From the NCBI GenBank assembly GCA_965242575.1, contig OZ251461.1, positions 1,364,001-1,428,000 of the forward strand: 64,000 nucleotides of DNA, read 5' to 3'. Made by a program: the position numbers and the translations under genes. Of the stretch, positions 19,576 through 29,993 are shown piece by piece. Each line of letters starts with the position of its first letter. The stretch's first letter is position 1. Origin of the DNA: JANQOH01 sp965242575 (lineage in GTDB: Bacteria; Pseudomonadota; Alphaproteobacteria; UBA7887). Below the pieces are notes generated by a model, which saw only the letters and a program-made list of their open reading frames with translations, ran no database searches and was not told the origin of the DNA.

Positions 19576-19709
19576 GATCGAGGCGCCCTCGTTGGCCCTG
19601 GCGGCGGCGGCGTGCGCGCCGATCCCCGGGGCGGCGAACTCCCCACATGGCCCGCCGGGGCCGATTCGTCAAGCCCGCCCGCGCCGGCCCCGGCGCCCGC
19701 AGGCCGCAA

Positions 19710-20978
<1,269 letters not shown>

Positions 20979-21060
20979 GCCGGCCCGTTTTTCGCCCGAT
21001 TGCCGTCCGTCCCGCGCAGTCTATACGCGGGAGCGCGCGCGCCGCAACGCCTTCGCCGCG

Positions 21061-21705
21061 TCACCCCTTGCCCCGCTTGCCCTTGTCGTCGGCCGCGGGG
21101 CGCTTCTCGACCACGTCGTCGACGATCCCGAACGCCTTGGCCTCCTCGGGAGACAGGAACTTGTCGCGGTCCATCGCGTCCTCGATCTCGCCGAGCTTGC
21201 GGCCCGTGTGGCGGGCGTAGAGTTCGTTCAGCCGCCCGCGCAGCGCGAGGATCTCGCGCGCGTGGATCTCGATGTCGGCCGCCGGCCCCTGGAACCCGCC
21301 CGAAGGCTGGTGGACCATGATCCGCGCATGCGGCAATGCGAAGCGCATGTTCTCGGCCCCGGCGGCGAGCAGCAGCGACCCCATCGACGCCGCCTGCCCG
21401 ATGCACAGGGTCGACACCGCTGGGCGGATATACTGCATGGTGTCGTAGATCGCAAGGCCCGAGGTCACCAGGCCGCCCGGCGAATTGATGTAGAGGGCGA
21501 TCTCCTTGGCCGGGTTCTCCGATTCGAGGAACAGCAGCTGCGCCGTCGCCAGCGCCGCCACCGTGTCGTCCACCGGGCCGGTGAGGAAGACGATGCGCTC
21601 CTTGAGCATCCGCGAATAGATGTCGTAGGCGCGCTCGCCGCGGCTGCTCTGCTCCACGACCATCGGCACCAGCGTGTTCATGTACGTGTCACGCGGGTCG
21701 CGCAT
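21061..21705 (-). CDS. clpP: ATP-dependent Clp protease proteolytic subunit
   Basis: 214 residues. The N-terminal segment (MNTLVPMVVEQSSRGERAYD) matches alphaproteobacterial ClpP. The catalytic Ser is in GQAASMGSLLLAAG, the His in IMVHQPSGG and the Asp in MDRDKFLSPEEA. It forms the barrel-shaped peptidase loaded by ClpX. The basic C-terminal tail (DDKGKRGKG) is slightly longer than usual. The start overlaps the end of tig by 17 nt, so translation of the two is probably coupled. Confidence 0.97.
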   Translation of the reverse strand: MRDPRDTYMNTLVPMVVEQSSRGERAYDIYSRMLKERIVFLTGPVDDTVAALATAQLLFLESENPAKEIALYINSPGGLVTSGLAIYDTMQYIRPAVSTLCIGQAASMGSLLLAAGAENMRFALPHARIMVHQPSGGFQGPAADIEIHAREILALRGRLNELYARHTGRKLGEIEDAMDRDKFLSPEEAKAFGIVDDVVEKRPAADDKGKRGKG

Positions 21706-23068
21706 CGCCGGCCTCCGCCTCGTTCGCTCCGTCCGCCGCGTCCGCGCCGTCGTCGGAATCGGCGAGCAGCTCCTCCGGGCTCGCCGCGCGCTCGGTCACG
21801 TCCGCCATCTCGACGATGAAGTCGATCGTCTTGTCCTCCAGCAGCGGGCCGCGCAGCTGGCCCATCGCCTCCGGGTCGGTCCGGAGCGCCTCAAAGACCT
21901 CCTTCTCCTTGCCCGGAAACAGCCGCGCCTGCGTCATCGCCGCGCGGTTGATCTCCTCCATCGGCACGGTAATTTCGTTGCGCGCGGCGATTTCGGCGAG
22001 CACCAGCCCCAGGCGCACCCGCCGCTCGGCGATTCCGCGATAGTCCTTGCGCGCCGCCTCCTCGTCGAGTCCGGGCTCCCCCCACGCCTTGCCGGAGTCC
22101 GCCATGTCCTGTTCGATCTGGCGCCAGATCGACCGGAACTCGTTGTCGACCAGGCCGGCGGGGACGGCGAAATCGTGGGCCTCCGCCAATTTGTCGAGTA
22201 TCTGCCGCTTGAGCCGGGCGCGCGCGGCGGCGCGGAACTCCCGCCGGCCCTGCTCGCGGACGGCGGCCCTGAGCGCGCCGAGATCGGCCATGCCGAGCCG
22301 CTTGGCGAAGGCGTCGTCGACCGCCGTGTCCTCCGGCGCCAGCACCTCGGACACGGTGACGGAGAACGTCGCCGCCTTGCCCGCCAGCGCGCCGTTCGCG
22401 TGGTCGCCGGGAAACGCGGCCGCCACCTCCCGCGTCTCGCCCTTCGCCGCGCCGACGAGCCCATCCTCGAAACCGGGAAGGAACATCCCCGAACCGAGGC
22501 GGAGTTGCATGCCTTTGCCCGACCCGCCGGCGAACGCCGCGCCGTCGATCCGCCCCTCGAAATCGATCCGCACCGCGTCGCCGAGCTCGGCGGCATGCCC
22601 CTCCTCCGCCGGCTTGTAGGCCGTGTCCCGCTCCGCCATGCCCTCGAGCGCGGCGTCGACGCGCGATTCGGACGGCTCCGCCGTGAGCCTTTCGAGTTTC
22701 ATGCCCTTCACCTCGGCCAGCTCGAATTCGGGCATGGTCTCCAGCGCGAGGGTGTATTCCAGGTCGGCGCCGTCCTCGCCGCGGACGACGTCGAGGTCCG
22801 GCGCGAGCGCGGGCTTGAGGCCGCGGTCGATCAGCGTCTGGCGCCAGGATTCGTCGACGGTCTCGGCGACGACCTCGCGGCGCACCTTGTCGCCGAAACG
22901 CGCGCGCAGCAGCGCCCGCGGCGCCTTGCCGGGCCGGAACCCCCGGATCGGCGTGTCGCGGCCGAGTTCGTCGAGCCGCGCGTCGATCCGGTCCCGGACG
23001 TCGGCGGCCGGGACGACGATGCGAAACTCGCGCTTCAAACCCTCGGACAGGGTCTCGGTAACCTGCAT
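21689..23068 (-). CDS. tig: Trigger factor, ribosome-associated chaperone and prolyl isomerase
   Basis: About 459 residues. The ribosome-binding N-terminal domain includes GFRPGKAPRALLRARFG, the signature loop. The FKBP-type domain (GDAVRIDFEGRIDGAAFAGG, GSGMFLPGFEDGLVGA) follows at roughly 150-245, then the helical chaperone arms. An acidic/Ala tail ends the protein. The start at 23068 (MQVTETLSEG) matches family N-termini; longer in-frame starts would read back toward the tRNA-Leu gene. It heads the tig-clpP-clpX-lon run. Confidence 0.96.
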   Translation of the reverse strand: MQVTETLSEGLKREFRIVVPAADVRDRIDARLDELGRDTPIRGFRPGKAPRALLRARFGDKVRREVVAETVDESWRQTLIDRGLKPALAPDLDVVRGEDGADLEYTLALETMPEFELAEVKGMKLERLTAEPSESRVDAALEGMAERDTAYKPAEEGHAAELGDAVRIDFEGRIDGAAFAGGSGKGMQLRLGSGMFLPGFEDGLVGAAKGETREVAAAFPGDHANGALAGKAATFSVTVSEVLAPEDTAVDDAFAKRLGMADLGALRAAVREQGRREFRAAARARLKRQILDKLAEAHDFAVPAGLVDNEFRSIWRQIEQDMADSGKAWGEPGLDEEAARKDYRGIAERRVRLGLVLAEIAARNEITVPMEEINRAAMTQARLFPGKEKEVFEALRTDPEAMGQLRGPLLEDKTIDFIVEMADVTERAASPEELLADSDDGADAADGANEAEAGDARPA

Positions 23069-23096
23069 GGCGTTCTCTCGACTCATCCGGCGGGGC

Positions 23097-23183
23097 TGGT
23101 GCGGGCGAAGGGATTCGAACCCCCACGGCCTCGCGGCCACCAGGACCTAAACCTGGCGCGTCTCCCGGTTCCGCCACGCCCGC
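23097..23183 (-). tRNA. tRNA-Leu (UAG anticodon)
   Basis: Read on the minus strand it folds as a class II tRNA. The acceptor GCGGGCG pairs with the 3-prime CGCCCGC. The D-arm contains GGCGGAACCGGGAGACGC, the anticodon stem is CCAGG/CCTGG with loop TTTAGGT (anticodon TAG), the variable arm is GGCCGCGAGGCC and the T-loop is TTCGAAT. CCA is encoded at 23099-23097. Its place just upstream of tig is common in alphaproteobacteria. Confidence 0.95.
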
Positions 23184-23237
23184 GCGCGCCGGCGCATAAC
23201 ATGCAACCGCCGGGGCGGGCCTGGCAAGGCGCCGCCG

Positions 23238-25649
23238 TCACCGCCGCTCCAGGCACGCCCGCGCCGCCGCGTCGACGATCGCGGCGCGGTCGATCCCATG
23301 GGCGGCGTAGAGCGAGTCGATGTCGCCGGACTGCCCGAACGTCTCCGTCCCCAGGCCGACGACGGCGTGGCCGGCGACCGAGCCGAGCCACGACAGCGCC
23401 GAGGGGTGGCCGTCGATGACCGTCGCCAGCCCGGCGCGCGGCGACAGGCGGGCGAGCCGCCGCTCGACGGGCGCGCGCGCGGCGCGGCCGGCGCGCCGCG
23501 CGGCCTGCGCGGCGGCCCAGCCGGCGCGCAGGCGGTCGGGCGAAGTGACGGCGAGCAGGCCCGCGCCCGGCGCGTCCTCGCGGACGTCCCCCAGCGCCGC
23601 CAGCGCCTCCGGCATGGCCGCGCCGGCGGCGGCGATGGCGAGGTCGGCGCCGGGCGCGGGTTCGACGAGCCAGTAGCCGCCCTCCAGCACCGCCGATTCG
23701 AGCGCCGCGTCCATCTCCCGCTCGGGCTGCGCCACCGGGCGCGTCGACAGGCGGAGATAGACGGACCCGCCGTCCTCGGCCTGCATGTGGACGAAAGCCC
23801 AGCGCAGGATCGCCGCCAGTTCGTCGGCGTAGGCCGGCTCGAAATAGGCGAGGCCGGGCTGCGCCATGCCGATCGCCGGCGTGGAGATCGACTGGTGCGC
23901 GCCGCCCTCCGGCGCCAGGGCGATCCCCGACGGGGTCGCCGCGAGGAGGAATCGCGCGTCCTGGTAGCTGGCGTAGGTCAGCGCGTCGAGGCCGCGGGCG
24001 ATGAAGGGGTCGTAGAGCGTGCCCACCGGCAGCAGGCGGGCGCCGAACAGCTCGCCCGACAGGCCGAGCGCGGCGAGCATGAGGAACAGGTTGTTCTCGG
24101 CGATGCCGAGCTCGATGTGCTGGCCGCGCGGCGACATGGTCCACTTCTGCGCCGAGGCGACGCGCTCCTCGCGGAACATGTCGGGCCGCGCGCGGCGGTC
24201 GAATATCTGCCGCCGGTTCACCCACGGGCCGAGATTGGTGGACACGGCGACGTCGGGCGAGGTCGTGACGATGCGGCGCGCCAGCGCGCTGTCGCCGCGC
24301 GCGAGTGCGTCGAGCGCGCGCCCGAACGCCTCCTGGGTCGAGGTGTCCGCCCGCGCCGGCAGCTCCAGGCGGTCGGGAACGGGCACGGCCGGGGCGGCGA
24401 AGCGGCGCGGCGCGGCGGCGGCGAACGGCGCCGCCCGGACGTAGCCGCGCAACTCGTCCGGGTCGACTCCGAGGCCGTCGAACGGCTCCCACTCGGAGCC
24501 GTCGGCTACTCCCGCCTCCGCCTTGTAGAGCGCCATCTGCTCCGGCGTCATCAGCCCCGCGTGGTTGTCCTTGTGCCCCGCCAGCGGCAGGCCGAACCCC
24601 TTGATGGTGTAGGCGATGATGGCGATGGGGCGGTCGCTCGCCGCGGCCTCGGCGTAGGCTTCGAGGACGCTCTCCATGTCGTGGCCGGCGAGGTTGGTCA
24701 TCAGCGCGTGCAGCGCCGCGTCGTCGTGCGACTCCAGCAGTTCCGGGACGCCGGCGATTCCGCCCAGGTCGCGTTCGAGGCGCTCGCGCCACGCCGCGCC
24801 GCCCTTGAAGGTGAGCGCGCTGTACAGCTGGTTGGGGCAGCGGTCGATCCAGTCGAGCAGCGCCTCGCCGCCCGGTTCGCGCGCGCGGGCCTCCAGCAGC
24901 TTGCCGTATTTGATCGTCCGCACGCGCCAGTTCATCGACTCGAACAGCCCGTCGAGGCGCGCGAACAGGCGGTCGCTCACCACGCTGTCGAGGCTCTGGC
25001 GGTTGTAGTCGACGACCCACCAGACGTTGCGCACGTCGTGCTTCCAGCTTTCGAGCAGCGCCTCGTACACGTTGCCCTCGTCGAGCTCGGCGTCGCCGAA
25101 CATGGCGATCATGCGCCCGTCCGGGCGTCCGCCGCCGCCCAGCCGGTGGCGGCGGACGTAGTCCTGCGCCATCGACGCGAAGACGGTCATCGCCCCGCCG
25201 AGGCCGACCGACCCGGTGGAGAAGTCGACGTCGTCGGAGTCCTTGGTCCGCGACGGGTAGGCCTGCGCGCCGCCGAAGGCGCGGAAGTTCTCCAGCTTCT
25301 CGCGGGTCTGCCGCCCGAAGAGATACTGGATGGCGTGGAAGACGGGGCTGGCGTGCGGCTTGACCGCCACCCGGTCCTCCGGCCGCAGGACGTGGAAGTA
25401 GAGCGCGGTGAGCAGCGTCACGATCGACGCCGAGGAGGCCTGGTGGCCGCCGACCTTGAGGCCGTCGCGCGACGGGCGGAGATGGTTGGCGCGGTGGATC
25501 GTCCACGCCGAGAGCCACGCCACCTTGCGCTCCAGCGCCGCGAGCATGGCGAGGTCGTTCGGCGCCGCGGCGGGCGGCGGCGCGGCGGCGACGGCCGAGA
25601 CGGCCGAGATGGTCGGCTGGGGCTGGGGGCGGGCGGCGGGCGGCGTCAT
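23238..25649 (-). CDS. AceE-like/transketolase-type thiamine-diphosphate enzyme (homodimeric E1)
   Basis: 803 residues in the order of homodimeric pyruvate dehydrogenase E1 and transketolase. The N-terminal ThDP domain has GGHQASSASIVTLLTALYFHVLRP and the ThDP/Mg motif GDAELDEGNVYEALLESW ... VVDYNRQSLD. The second domain has GIAENNLFLMLAALGLSGE (proton-relay Glu) and YASYQDARFLLA. A C-terminal domain ends in GLGTETFGQSG. The GDAELDEGN and DYNRQSLD spacing is closer to AceE than to true transketolase. No E2/E3 genes are adjacent, so the physiological substrate is uncertain. The N-terminal 30 residues are Ala/Pro-rich. A crotonase gene follows about 46 nt upstream on the map. Confidence 0.8.
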   Translation of the reverse strand: MTPPAARPQPQPTISAVSAVAAAPPPAAAPNDLAMLAALERKVAWLSAWTIHRANHLRPSRDGLKVGGHQASSASIVTLLTALYFHVLRPEDRVAVKPHASPVFHAIQYLFGRQTREKLENFRAFGGAQAYPSRTKDSDDVDFSTGSVGLGGAMTVFASMAQDYVRRHRLGGGGRPDGRMIAMFGDAELDEGNVYEALLESWKHDVRNVWWVVDYNRQSLDSVVSDRLFARLDGLFESMNWRVRTIKYGKLLEARAREPGGEALLDWIDRCPNQLYSALTFKGGAAWRERLERDLGGIAGVPELLESHDDAALHALMTNLAGHDMESVLEAYAEAAASDRPIAIIAYTIKGFGLPLAGHKDNHAGLMTPEQMALYKAEAGVADGSEWEPFDGLGVDPDELRGYVRAAPFAAAAPRRFAAPAVPVPDRLELPARADTSTQEAFGRALDALARGDSALARRIVTTSPDVAVSTNLGPWVNRRQIFDRRARPDMFREERVASAQKWTMSPRGQHIELGIAENNLFLMLAALGLSGELFGARLLPVGTLYDPFIARGLDALTYASYQDARFLLAATPSGIALAPEGGAHQSISTPAIGMAQPGLAYFEPAYADELAAILRWAFVHMQAEDGGSVYLRLSTRPVAQPEREMDAALESAVLEGGYWLVEPAPGADLAIAAAGAAMPEALAALGDVREDAPGAGLLAVTSPDRLRAGWAAAQAARRAGRAARAPVERRLARLSPRAGLATVIDGHPSALSWLGSVAGHAVVGLGTETFGQSGDIDSLYAAHGIDRAAIVDAAARACLERR

Positions 25650-25695
25650 GACGCGCCCACATGTATCACGCCGCCCGCCGCGGCGAAACGGCGCG

Positions 25696-26520
25696 TCACT
25701 CCGCCGCGCCCCGCTGCGCCGCGCGGATGCGCGCCCGGACGGCGGCGACGCGCTCGCGGGTCTCGGCGCGGGAGCTCATCATCACGATCTGGTCCTGTTC
25801 GAGATAGAGCGAGTTGGGCATGGCGAAGTGGCGGTTGACCGATTCCTTCGCCATCTGCTGCGCCGTGCGCGGGCGGGCGGCGATCTCCGCGGCCAGTTCG
25901 CGCGCCGCCGCCATGGCGTCGTCAGCGACGGCCTCGCACAGGCCCCAGGCGAGCGCGGTTTCGGCATCGACCCGCCGCGCCAGCGCGCCGACCAGTTTGG
26001 CGCGCGCCGGGCCGACCAGATTGCCGAGGCGCGGCAGGCTGTTCCAGGTGTAGTTGAGGCCGAGATCGACCTCCGGCGCGAGGAAGAAGGCGCCGCGCGC
26101 CATGACGCGAAAATCGCACGCGACGGCGATGGAGAGTCCGCCGCCGATGGCCGGCCCGTTGACGGCGGCGACGGTGAGCGGCCGCAGCCGCTCCCACGCC
26201 GCGCACATATCGGCGCCGAGGCGCGCAATGCGCCGCGCCCGGGCGATGGGGACCCCGTCGCCGAAGATGTCGCTCTCGGACAGGTCCGCGCCGGCGGAGA
26301 ACGCGGACCCGGCGCCGGTGAGGACGACGCAGGACAGGTCGTCGCGTTCGTCGAGCGCCTCCGCCGCCCGCCGCAGTTCGACGCGCAGCCGCTTGGAGAG
26401 CGCGTTGCGCTTCTCCGGCCGGTTCATCGTCACGACGGCGAGGGGGCCGTCGATTTCGATCCCGATATCCTCGTAGCCTCCGCGGCCCGGCGCGGCGCGC
26501 CCGGCTGACGAGACGGTCAC
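25696..26520 (-). CDS. Enoyl-CoA hydratase/isomerase family protein
   Basis: 274 residues of the crotonase fold. The two oxyanion-hole segments are FSAGADLSE and NGPAIGGGLSIAVACD. The segment FFLAPEVDLGLNYTWNSLPRL occupies the catalytic Glu region. Only the first Glu position is clear; the usual G-A-G-G-T-Q-R is replaced by N-Y-T-W-N-S-L-P-R, so the reaction may differ from hydration. The C-terminal helices (AKESVNRHFAM) are normal. Its start overlaps the 3-prime end of the AIPR gene by four bases. It is transcribed toward the AceE-like gene. Confidence 0.85.
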   Translation of the reverse strand: MTVSSAGRAAPGRGGYEDIGIEIDGPLAVVTMNRPEKRNALSKRLRVELRRAAEALDERDDLSCVVLTGAGSAFSAGADLSESDIFGDGVPIARARRIARLGADMCAAWERLRPLTVAAVNGPAIGGGLSIAVACDFRVMARGAFFLAPEVDLGLNYTWNSLPRLGNLVGPARAKLVGALARRVDAETALAWGLCEAVADDAMAAARELAAEIAARPRTAQQMAKESVNRHFAMPNSLYLEQDQIVMMSSRAETRERVAAVRARIRAAQRGAAE

Positions 26521-28214
26521 GCGGCGCCCCCCGTGAGCATCTCCACCAGATCGCCCCGGCGGAACGTCGCAGAAAGTCGTTGCAAGGTTCTTTCTCGTTG
26601 GCCGAACAGACGGTCAAGAGCGTCCGCGATCTCCTGCTCCGCCCGCTCCATATAGCTGGAATGCCGCCCTTCGACGAGGCGTCGGGCAGCCTCGAAATTT
26701 CGGTGATCGATCCGGTCCAGCGCCACTCCCTTGTCTCCCATGTCGTGGAGAAGATACCGCCCCATGAGCATGGCGACGAAACGCGACCCGTAGGCGAGAA
26801 ATTCCGGCGCGCCCTCCGGGGGCCTCCTGCGCCGGTTCTCCGCGTGTCGATGAAGCAGCGCCGCAATCACCGCCTGCGCGCCGTTCAAGTCGTGGGTGAA
26901 TATCGTCTCGTATAACGCGCCGAAGTGTTCTCGGCGCGCGAATCTCGCCTGATGCGGCCGCGCCCGCCAGACGGCCAGAACCGCCTCCGCGACGGTGGCG
27001 CTCGTGAACTCGTTGGAGGACACCGCTGCGTCCTCGCGCTTCGTGCGGTATTCGTAACCGAGAGATTCGATCGACGCGGCAAGATCGCGCTGAATCGAGT
27101 CGTTGGCTTTCAAATCCCTCAAATCGACCGGGTTCTGACTGTTCGTCGCGAAGGTGATCGCCTCGATAAGCGCATCGCCGTCCTGTTCGATCTCGTATAT
27201 CCGCACCAACACGTCCGCCGAGTCGATCGGTCCTCCGACCTGCTTCGCAACCTGCTGGATGGTTCTCGCCGTTTGACCGCCATTGACAATGTGCATATCC
27301 TTGACCTGCACCATCCAATCCGCGCTCGACATCGCGTTATGGCGGAATTGAGAGCACACCATCGTTATTCCGTTATTGTAGAAATAGAAATTCGGACGCA
27401 CGGAGGGATCGCGCAACGTCGCCGCGATGGATTCGTTGACGCGGTTCCCTTTCAATCCCAGGTAACGGCGGATGTTTTTTTCGAAGAGTCTGCTATTGTG
27501 GTTGTCGACCAACCGCGCGAGTTCGGTCACCGATATGCGCCCGACCAGCACACGTCGAAAATCGAATGTCTCCACGACCGCTTGGCCGGCAAGACTCAGC
27601 ACGTCGTCGACCGGCTTTCGCGCTTGCAATTCCGCCAGAAGTTCGTCGCATCCGAAATGGCGCCATTCCACTTGGTTCCCGAACCTGCGGGAGGCGGCGC
27701 CGATTCGCTGCTCCGCATGTTCCGTCCAGGACACGCCGTTGTTGGCGGCGATCGCCGTAACCCGCGGTAAGGCGCCGTCCCTGACGAACGAACGCACCTC
27801 CTCGACCCGCCGCTGGAGCCTTTCGTTCAATCCCAGCGATGCGAGCGGCCGCGACGGATCGAAAAGCGTGCCGACCGCATCGATCAATCCGGCGATCCCG
27901 TTTTCCGGAAACGCGGCGGCGCCGTCCAATTTTCCTCTGTATTTCCCCTGGACGACCGCTATCGCGATTTCCCCGTCCTCCGGCGGTTCGAAGCACAATA
28001 CGTCGACTCCGAAATCGTTTCCTCCGTCGACGATACTGTCCATCGCTTCGTCATCGGACAGGTCGAAAATCGTTTTCGCGACGAGAAAGAGGAAAGACGT
28101 AGATTTTCTTCTTTCTTCGTCGTTTCCCAGACGCAGTTCGTCCGTGAAGATATTCGCGTATTTCTCCGCGATTCCGGACACGCGTTGATCTATGATTTGC
28201 GCGGCGAGAGACAT
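26517..28214 (-). CDS. AIPR-family (abortive-infection) protein with nuclease-like N-terminus
   Basis: About 565 residues. Residues 45-95 (SIVDGGNDFGVDVLCFE, IAVVQGKYRG) resemble a Mrr-like PD-(D/E)XK nuclease core with D, D and Q-x-K. The central part contains FYFYNNGITMVCSQF and MHIVNGGQTARTIQQV, the hallmark of the AIPR family named after abortive phage resistance. A C-terminal helical region follows (YMERAEQEIADALDRLF). AIPR proteins occur in anti-phage loci, often beside restriction systems; here none is adjacent. The start is supported by AGAGGA upstream of the ATG at 28214. Base composition is somewhat less GC-rich than neighbouring genes (codons AAT, TTT, AAA), consistent with acquisition. 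Confidence 0.82.
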   Translation of the reverse strand: MSLAAQIIDQRVSGIAEKYANIFTDELRLGNDEERRKSTSFLFLVAKTIFDLSDDEAMDSIVDGGNDFGVDVLCFEPPEDGEIAIAVVQGKYRGKLDGAAAFPENGIAGLIDAVGTLFDPSRPLASLGLNERLQRRVEEVRSFVRDGALPRVTAIAANNGVSWTEHAEQRIGAASRRFGNQVEWRHFGCDELLAELQARKPVDDVLSLAGQAVVETFDFRRVLVGRISVTELARLVDNHNSRLFEKNIRRYLGLKGNRVNESIAATLRDPSVRPNFYFYNNGITMVCSQFRHNAMSSADWMVQVKDMHIVNGGQTARTIQQVAKQVGGPIDSADVLVRIYEIEQDGDALIEAITFATNSQNPVDLRDLKANDSIQRDLAASIESLGYEYRTKREDAAVSSNEFTSATVAEAVLAVWRARPHQARFARREHFGALYETIFTHDLNGAQAVIAALLHRHAENRRRRPPEGAPEFLAYGSRFVAMLMGRYLLHDMGDKGVALDRIDHRNFEAARRLVEGRHSSYMERAEQEIADALDRLFGQRERTLQRLSATFRRGDLVEMLTGGAA

Positions 28215-28391
28215 GGCGTCCTCTGTTCGGGTGGCGACCGGTCGATCATTACGCGTCAAGTCGCGGTGAGGGACCAAGTTTCGTTAAAGATACCGAAATT
28301 ATTCCGGCAAACGAGGATACACATCATGTCGCCCCCGAAAAAGGCGAACTCCGATGGGGCCGACGAACTGAACGCCGCGCGCGCCGGAAAG

Positions 28392-29870
28392 TCAAGGGCC
28401 GGCGGCGGCGGCCAGCGCGGCGGGGAGGCGGTCGGGCAGGTCGTCGGCGACGAGGCCGGGGCCCGGGCCGGCGCGCGCGGCGGTCCCGTGCAGCCAGGCG
28501 GCCATGCGGGCGGCGTCGAAGGGCGCCGCGCCCGCCGCCGCCAGGCCGGCGACGATCCCGGCGAGGACGTCGCCGGTCCCGGCCGTCGCCAGTTCCGGCG
28601 GGCCGTCGACGCCGATGACCGCGCGCCCGTCGGGGGCGGCGACGACGCATTCCGGCCCCTTGAGCAGGACCGTGGCGCCGCTCTCCGCCGCGGCGGCGCG
28701 GGCGCGCGCCAGACGGTCGCCGCGGGCGGCGAACAGGCGGGCGTATTCGCCGTCATGGGGAGTCAGCACGCAGGGCCGGCCGCGAACCGCTGCGAACAGC
28801 TCCGCCGGGTCGGCGGCGAAGGAGGTCAGCGCGTCGGCGTCCAGCACCGCCGCCTTGCCGGCGGCGAGGGCCTCGAGGACGCGGGCGCGCGTCTCCGCCC
28901 CCACTCCGGCGCCCGGACCGATGAGCAGGACGTTGACGCGCGGGTCCGCCAACAGCTCCCGCCAGTCCTCCGGCGGGCGCGTCATGACGGCGTCCGGCGC
29001 CGCGCCGGCGGCGGACGGCGCGGCGATCGTGACCAGCCCGGCGCCGGCGCGCAGGGCGGCGCGCGCGGCGAGGCGGGCGGCGCCGGCGAAGCGCGCGCCG
29101 CCCAGGACGGCGGCGTGGCCGCGGCGGTATTTGTGCCCGCCGGGCGCGGGGCGCGGCAGGCGCGCGCGCCACTCGTCGGGGCGGTTGACCAGCGCGTCGT
29201 GGCCGGTCTCGGCGACGATGGCGGGGCCTATGCCGATATCGGCGATCTCGACCGCGCCGCACAGCAGCCGCCCCGGCGCGAGCAGGTGCGCGGGTTTGGG
29301 GCGGCAGAAGGTCACCGTGACGGCGGCGGGCGCGGCGGCTCCCAGGACCGCGCCGGTGTCGCCGTCCACGCCGGAGGGCGTGTCCACCGCCGCGACCGGA
29401 ACGCCGGAGGCGGCGACCGCCGCGAGCGTTTCGGCGGCGATTCCGGAGACGGGCCGCGAGAGGCCGGCGCCGAACAGCGCGTCGACGACGAGGGCGCGGC
29501 CGGCGAGGGCCGCCGGCGCCAGCGGCTCCACCGGGCCGGACCAGCGCCGCGCCATGATCGCCGCGTCGCCCCGCAACCGCTCGCGCGCGCCGAGCAGGGC
29601 GACGGCGACGGGCCAGCCCGCGCGCGCCAGTTCCGCGGCGGCGGCGAAGCCGTCGCCGCCGTTGTTTCCCGGTCCGCACAGCGCCAGCGACGGGCGCGGC
29701 GCCCAGCGGGCGCGGACGGCGCGGACGACGGCGGCGGCGGCGTTCTCCATCAGCGCGATTCCGGGAGTCCCGGCGGCGATGGCGGCGGCGTCGGCGCGGC
29801 GCATCCGGGCGGCGGACAATATCTCCGGGCCGAGGGCGGATTGCGGCGGGCGGGGCGGGCGCAGGGTCAT
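28392..29870 (-). CDS. nnr: Bifunctional NAD(P)HX epimerase / ADP-dependent NAD(P)HX dehydratase
   Basis: About 492 residues with two domains. The N-terminal YjeF-type epimerase (about 10-210) has LCGPGNNGGDGFAAAAEL and VDALFGAGLSRPVSG. The C-terminal ribokinase-like dehydratase (about 225-490) has KYRRGHAAVLGGARFAGAARLAARAALRAGAG, LTPHDGEYARLF and TAGTGDVLAGIVAGL, the ATP/ADP-binding catalytic loop. Together they repair hydrated nicotinamide cofactors. The start at 29870 gives MTLRPPRPP; an upstream in-frame ATG at 29903 is less likely. It is divergent from the porin gene. Confidence 0.93.
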   Translation of the reverse strand: MTLRPPRPPQSALGPEILSAARMRRADAAAIAAGTPGIALMENAAAAVVRAVRARWAPRPSLALCGPGNNGGDGFAAAAELARAGWPVAVALLGARERLRGDAAIMARRWSGPVEPLAPAALAGRALVVDALFGAGLSRPVSGIAAETLAAVAASGVPVAAVDTPSGVDGDTGAVLGAAAPAAVTVTFCRPKPAHLLAPGRLLCGAVEIADIGIGPAIVAETGHDALVNRPDEWRARLPRPAPGGHKYRRGHAAVLGGARFAGAARLAARAALRAGAGLVTIAAPSAAGAAPDAVMTRPPEDWRELLADPRVNVLLIGPGAGVGAETRARVLEALAAGKAAVLDADALTSFAADPAELFAAVRGRPCVLTPHDGEYARLFAARGDRLARARAAAAESGATVLLKGPECVVAAPDGRAVIGVDGPPELATAGTGDVLAGIVAGLAAAGAAPFDAARMAAWLHGTAARAGPGPGLVADDLPDRLPAALAAAAGP

Positions 29871-29993
29871 CGTTCGGCCTTCATGAAATCGCAACGTAAT
29901 CATAGCATCGTCTGTAACACGCCATGCCTAGCGTCGCGCCGCAGCGGGAGGCCGAGTCGCGCCACCGCGCCAGCAACGAAAGGCATGGATGGG

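Noticed and set aside
22047..23419. Plus-strand frames opposite tig and the tRNA
   Set aside because: Antisense shadows of tig; they read through the tRNA-Leu gene.
23238..25649. Calling the ThDP enzyme a plain transketolase
   Set aside because: The GDAELDEGN and DYNRQSLD spacing and the length fit homodimeric E1 enzymes better, so I kept a broader label.
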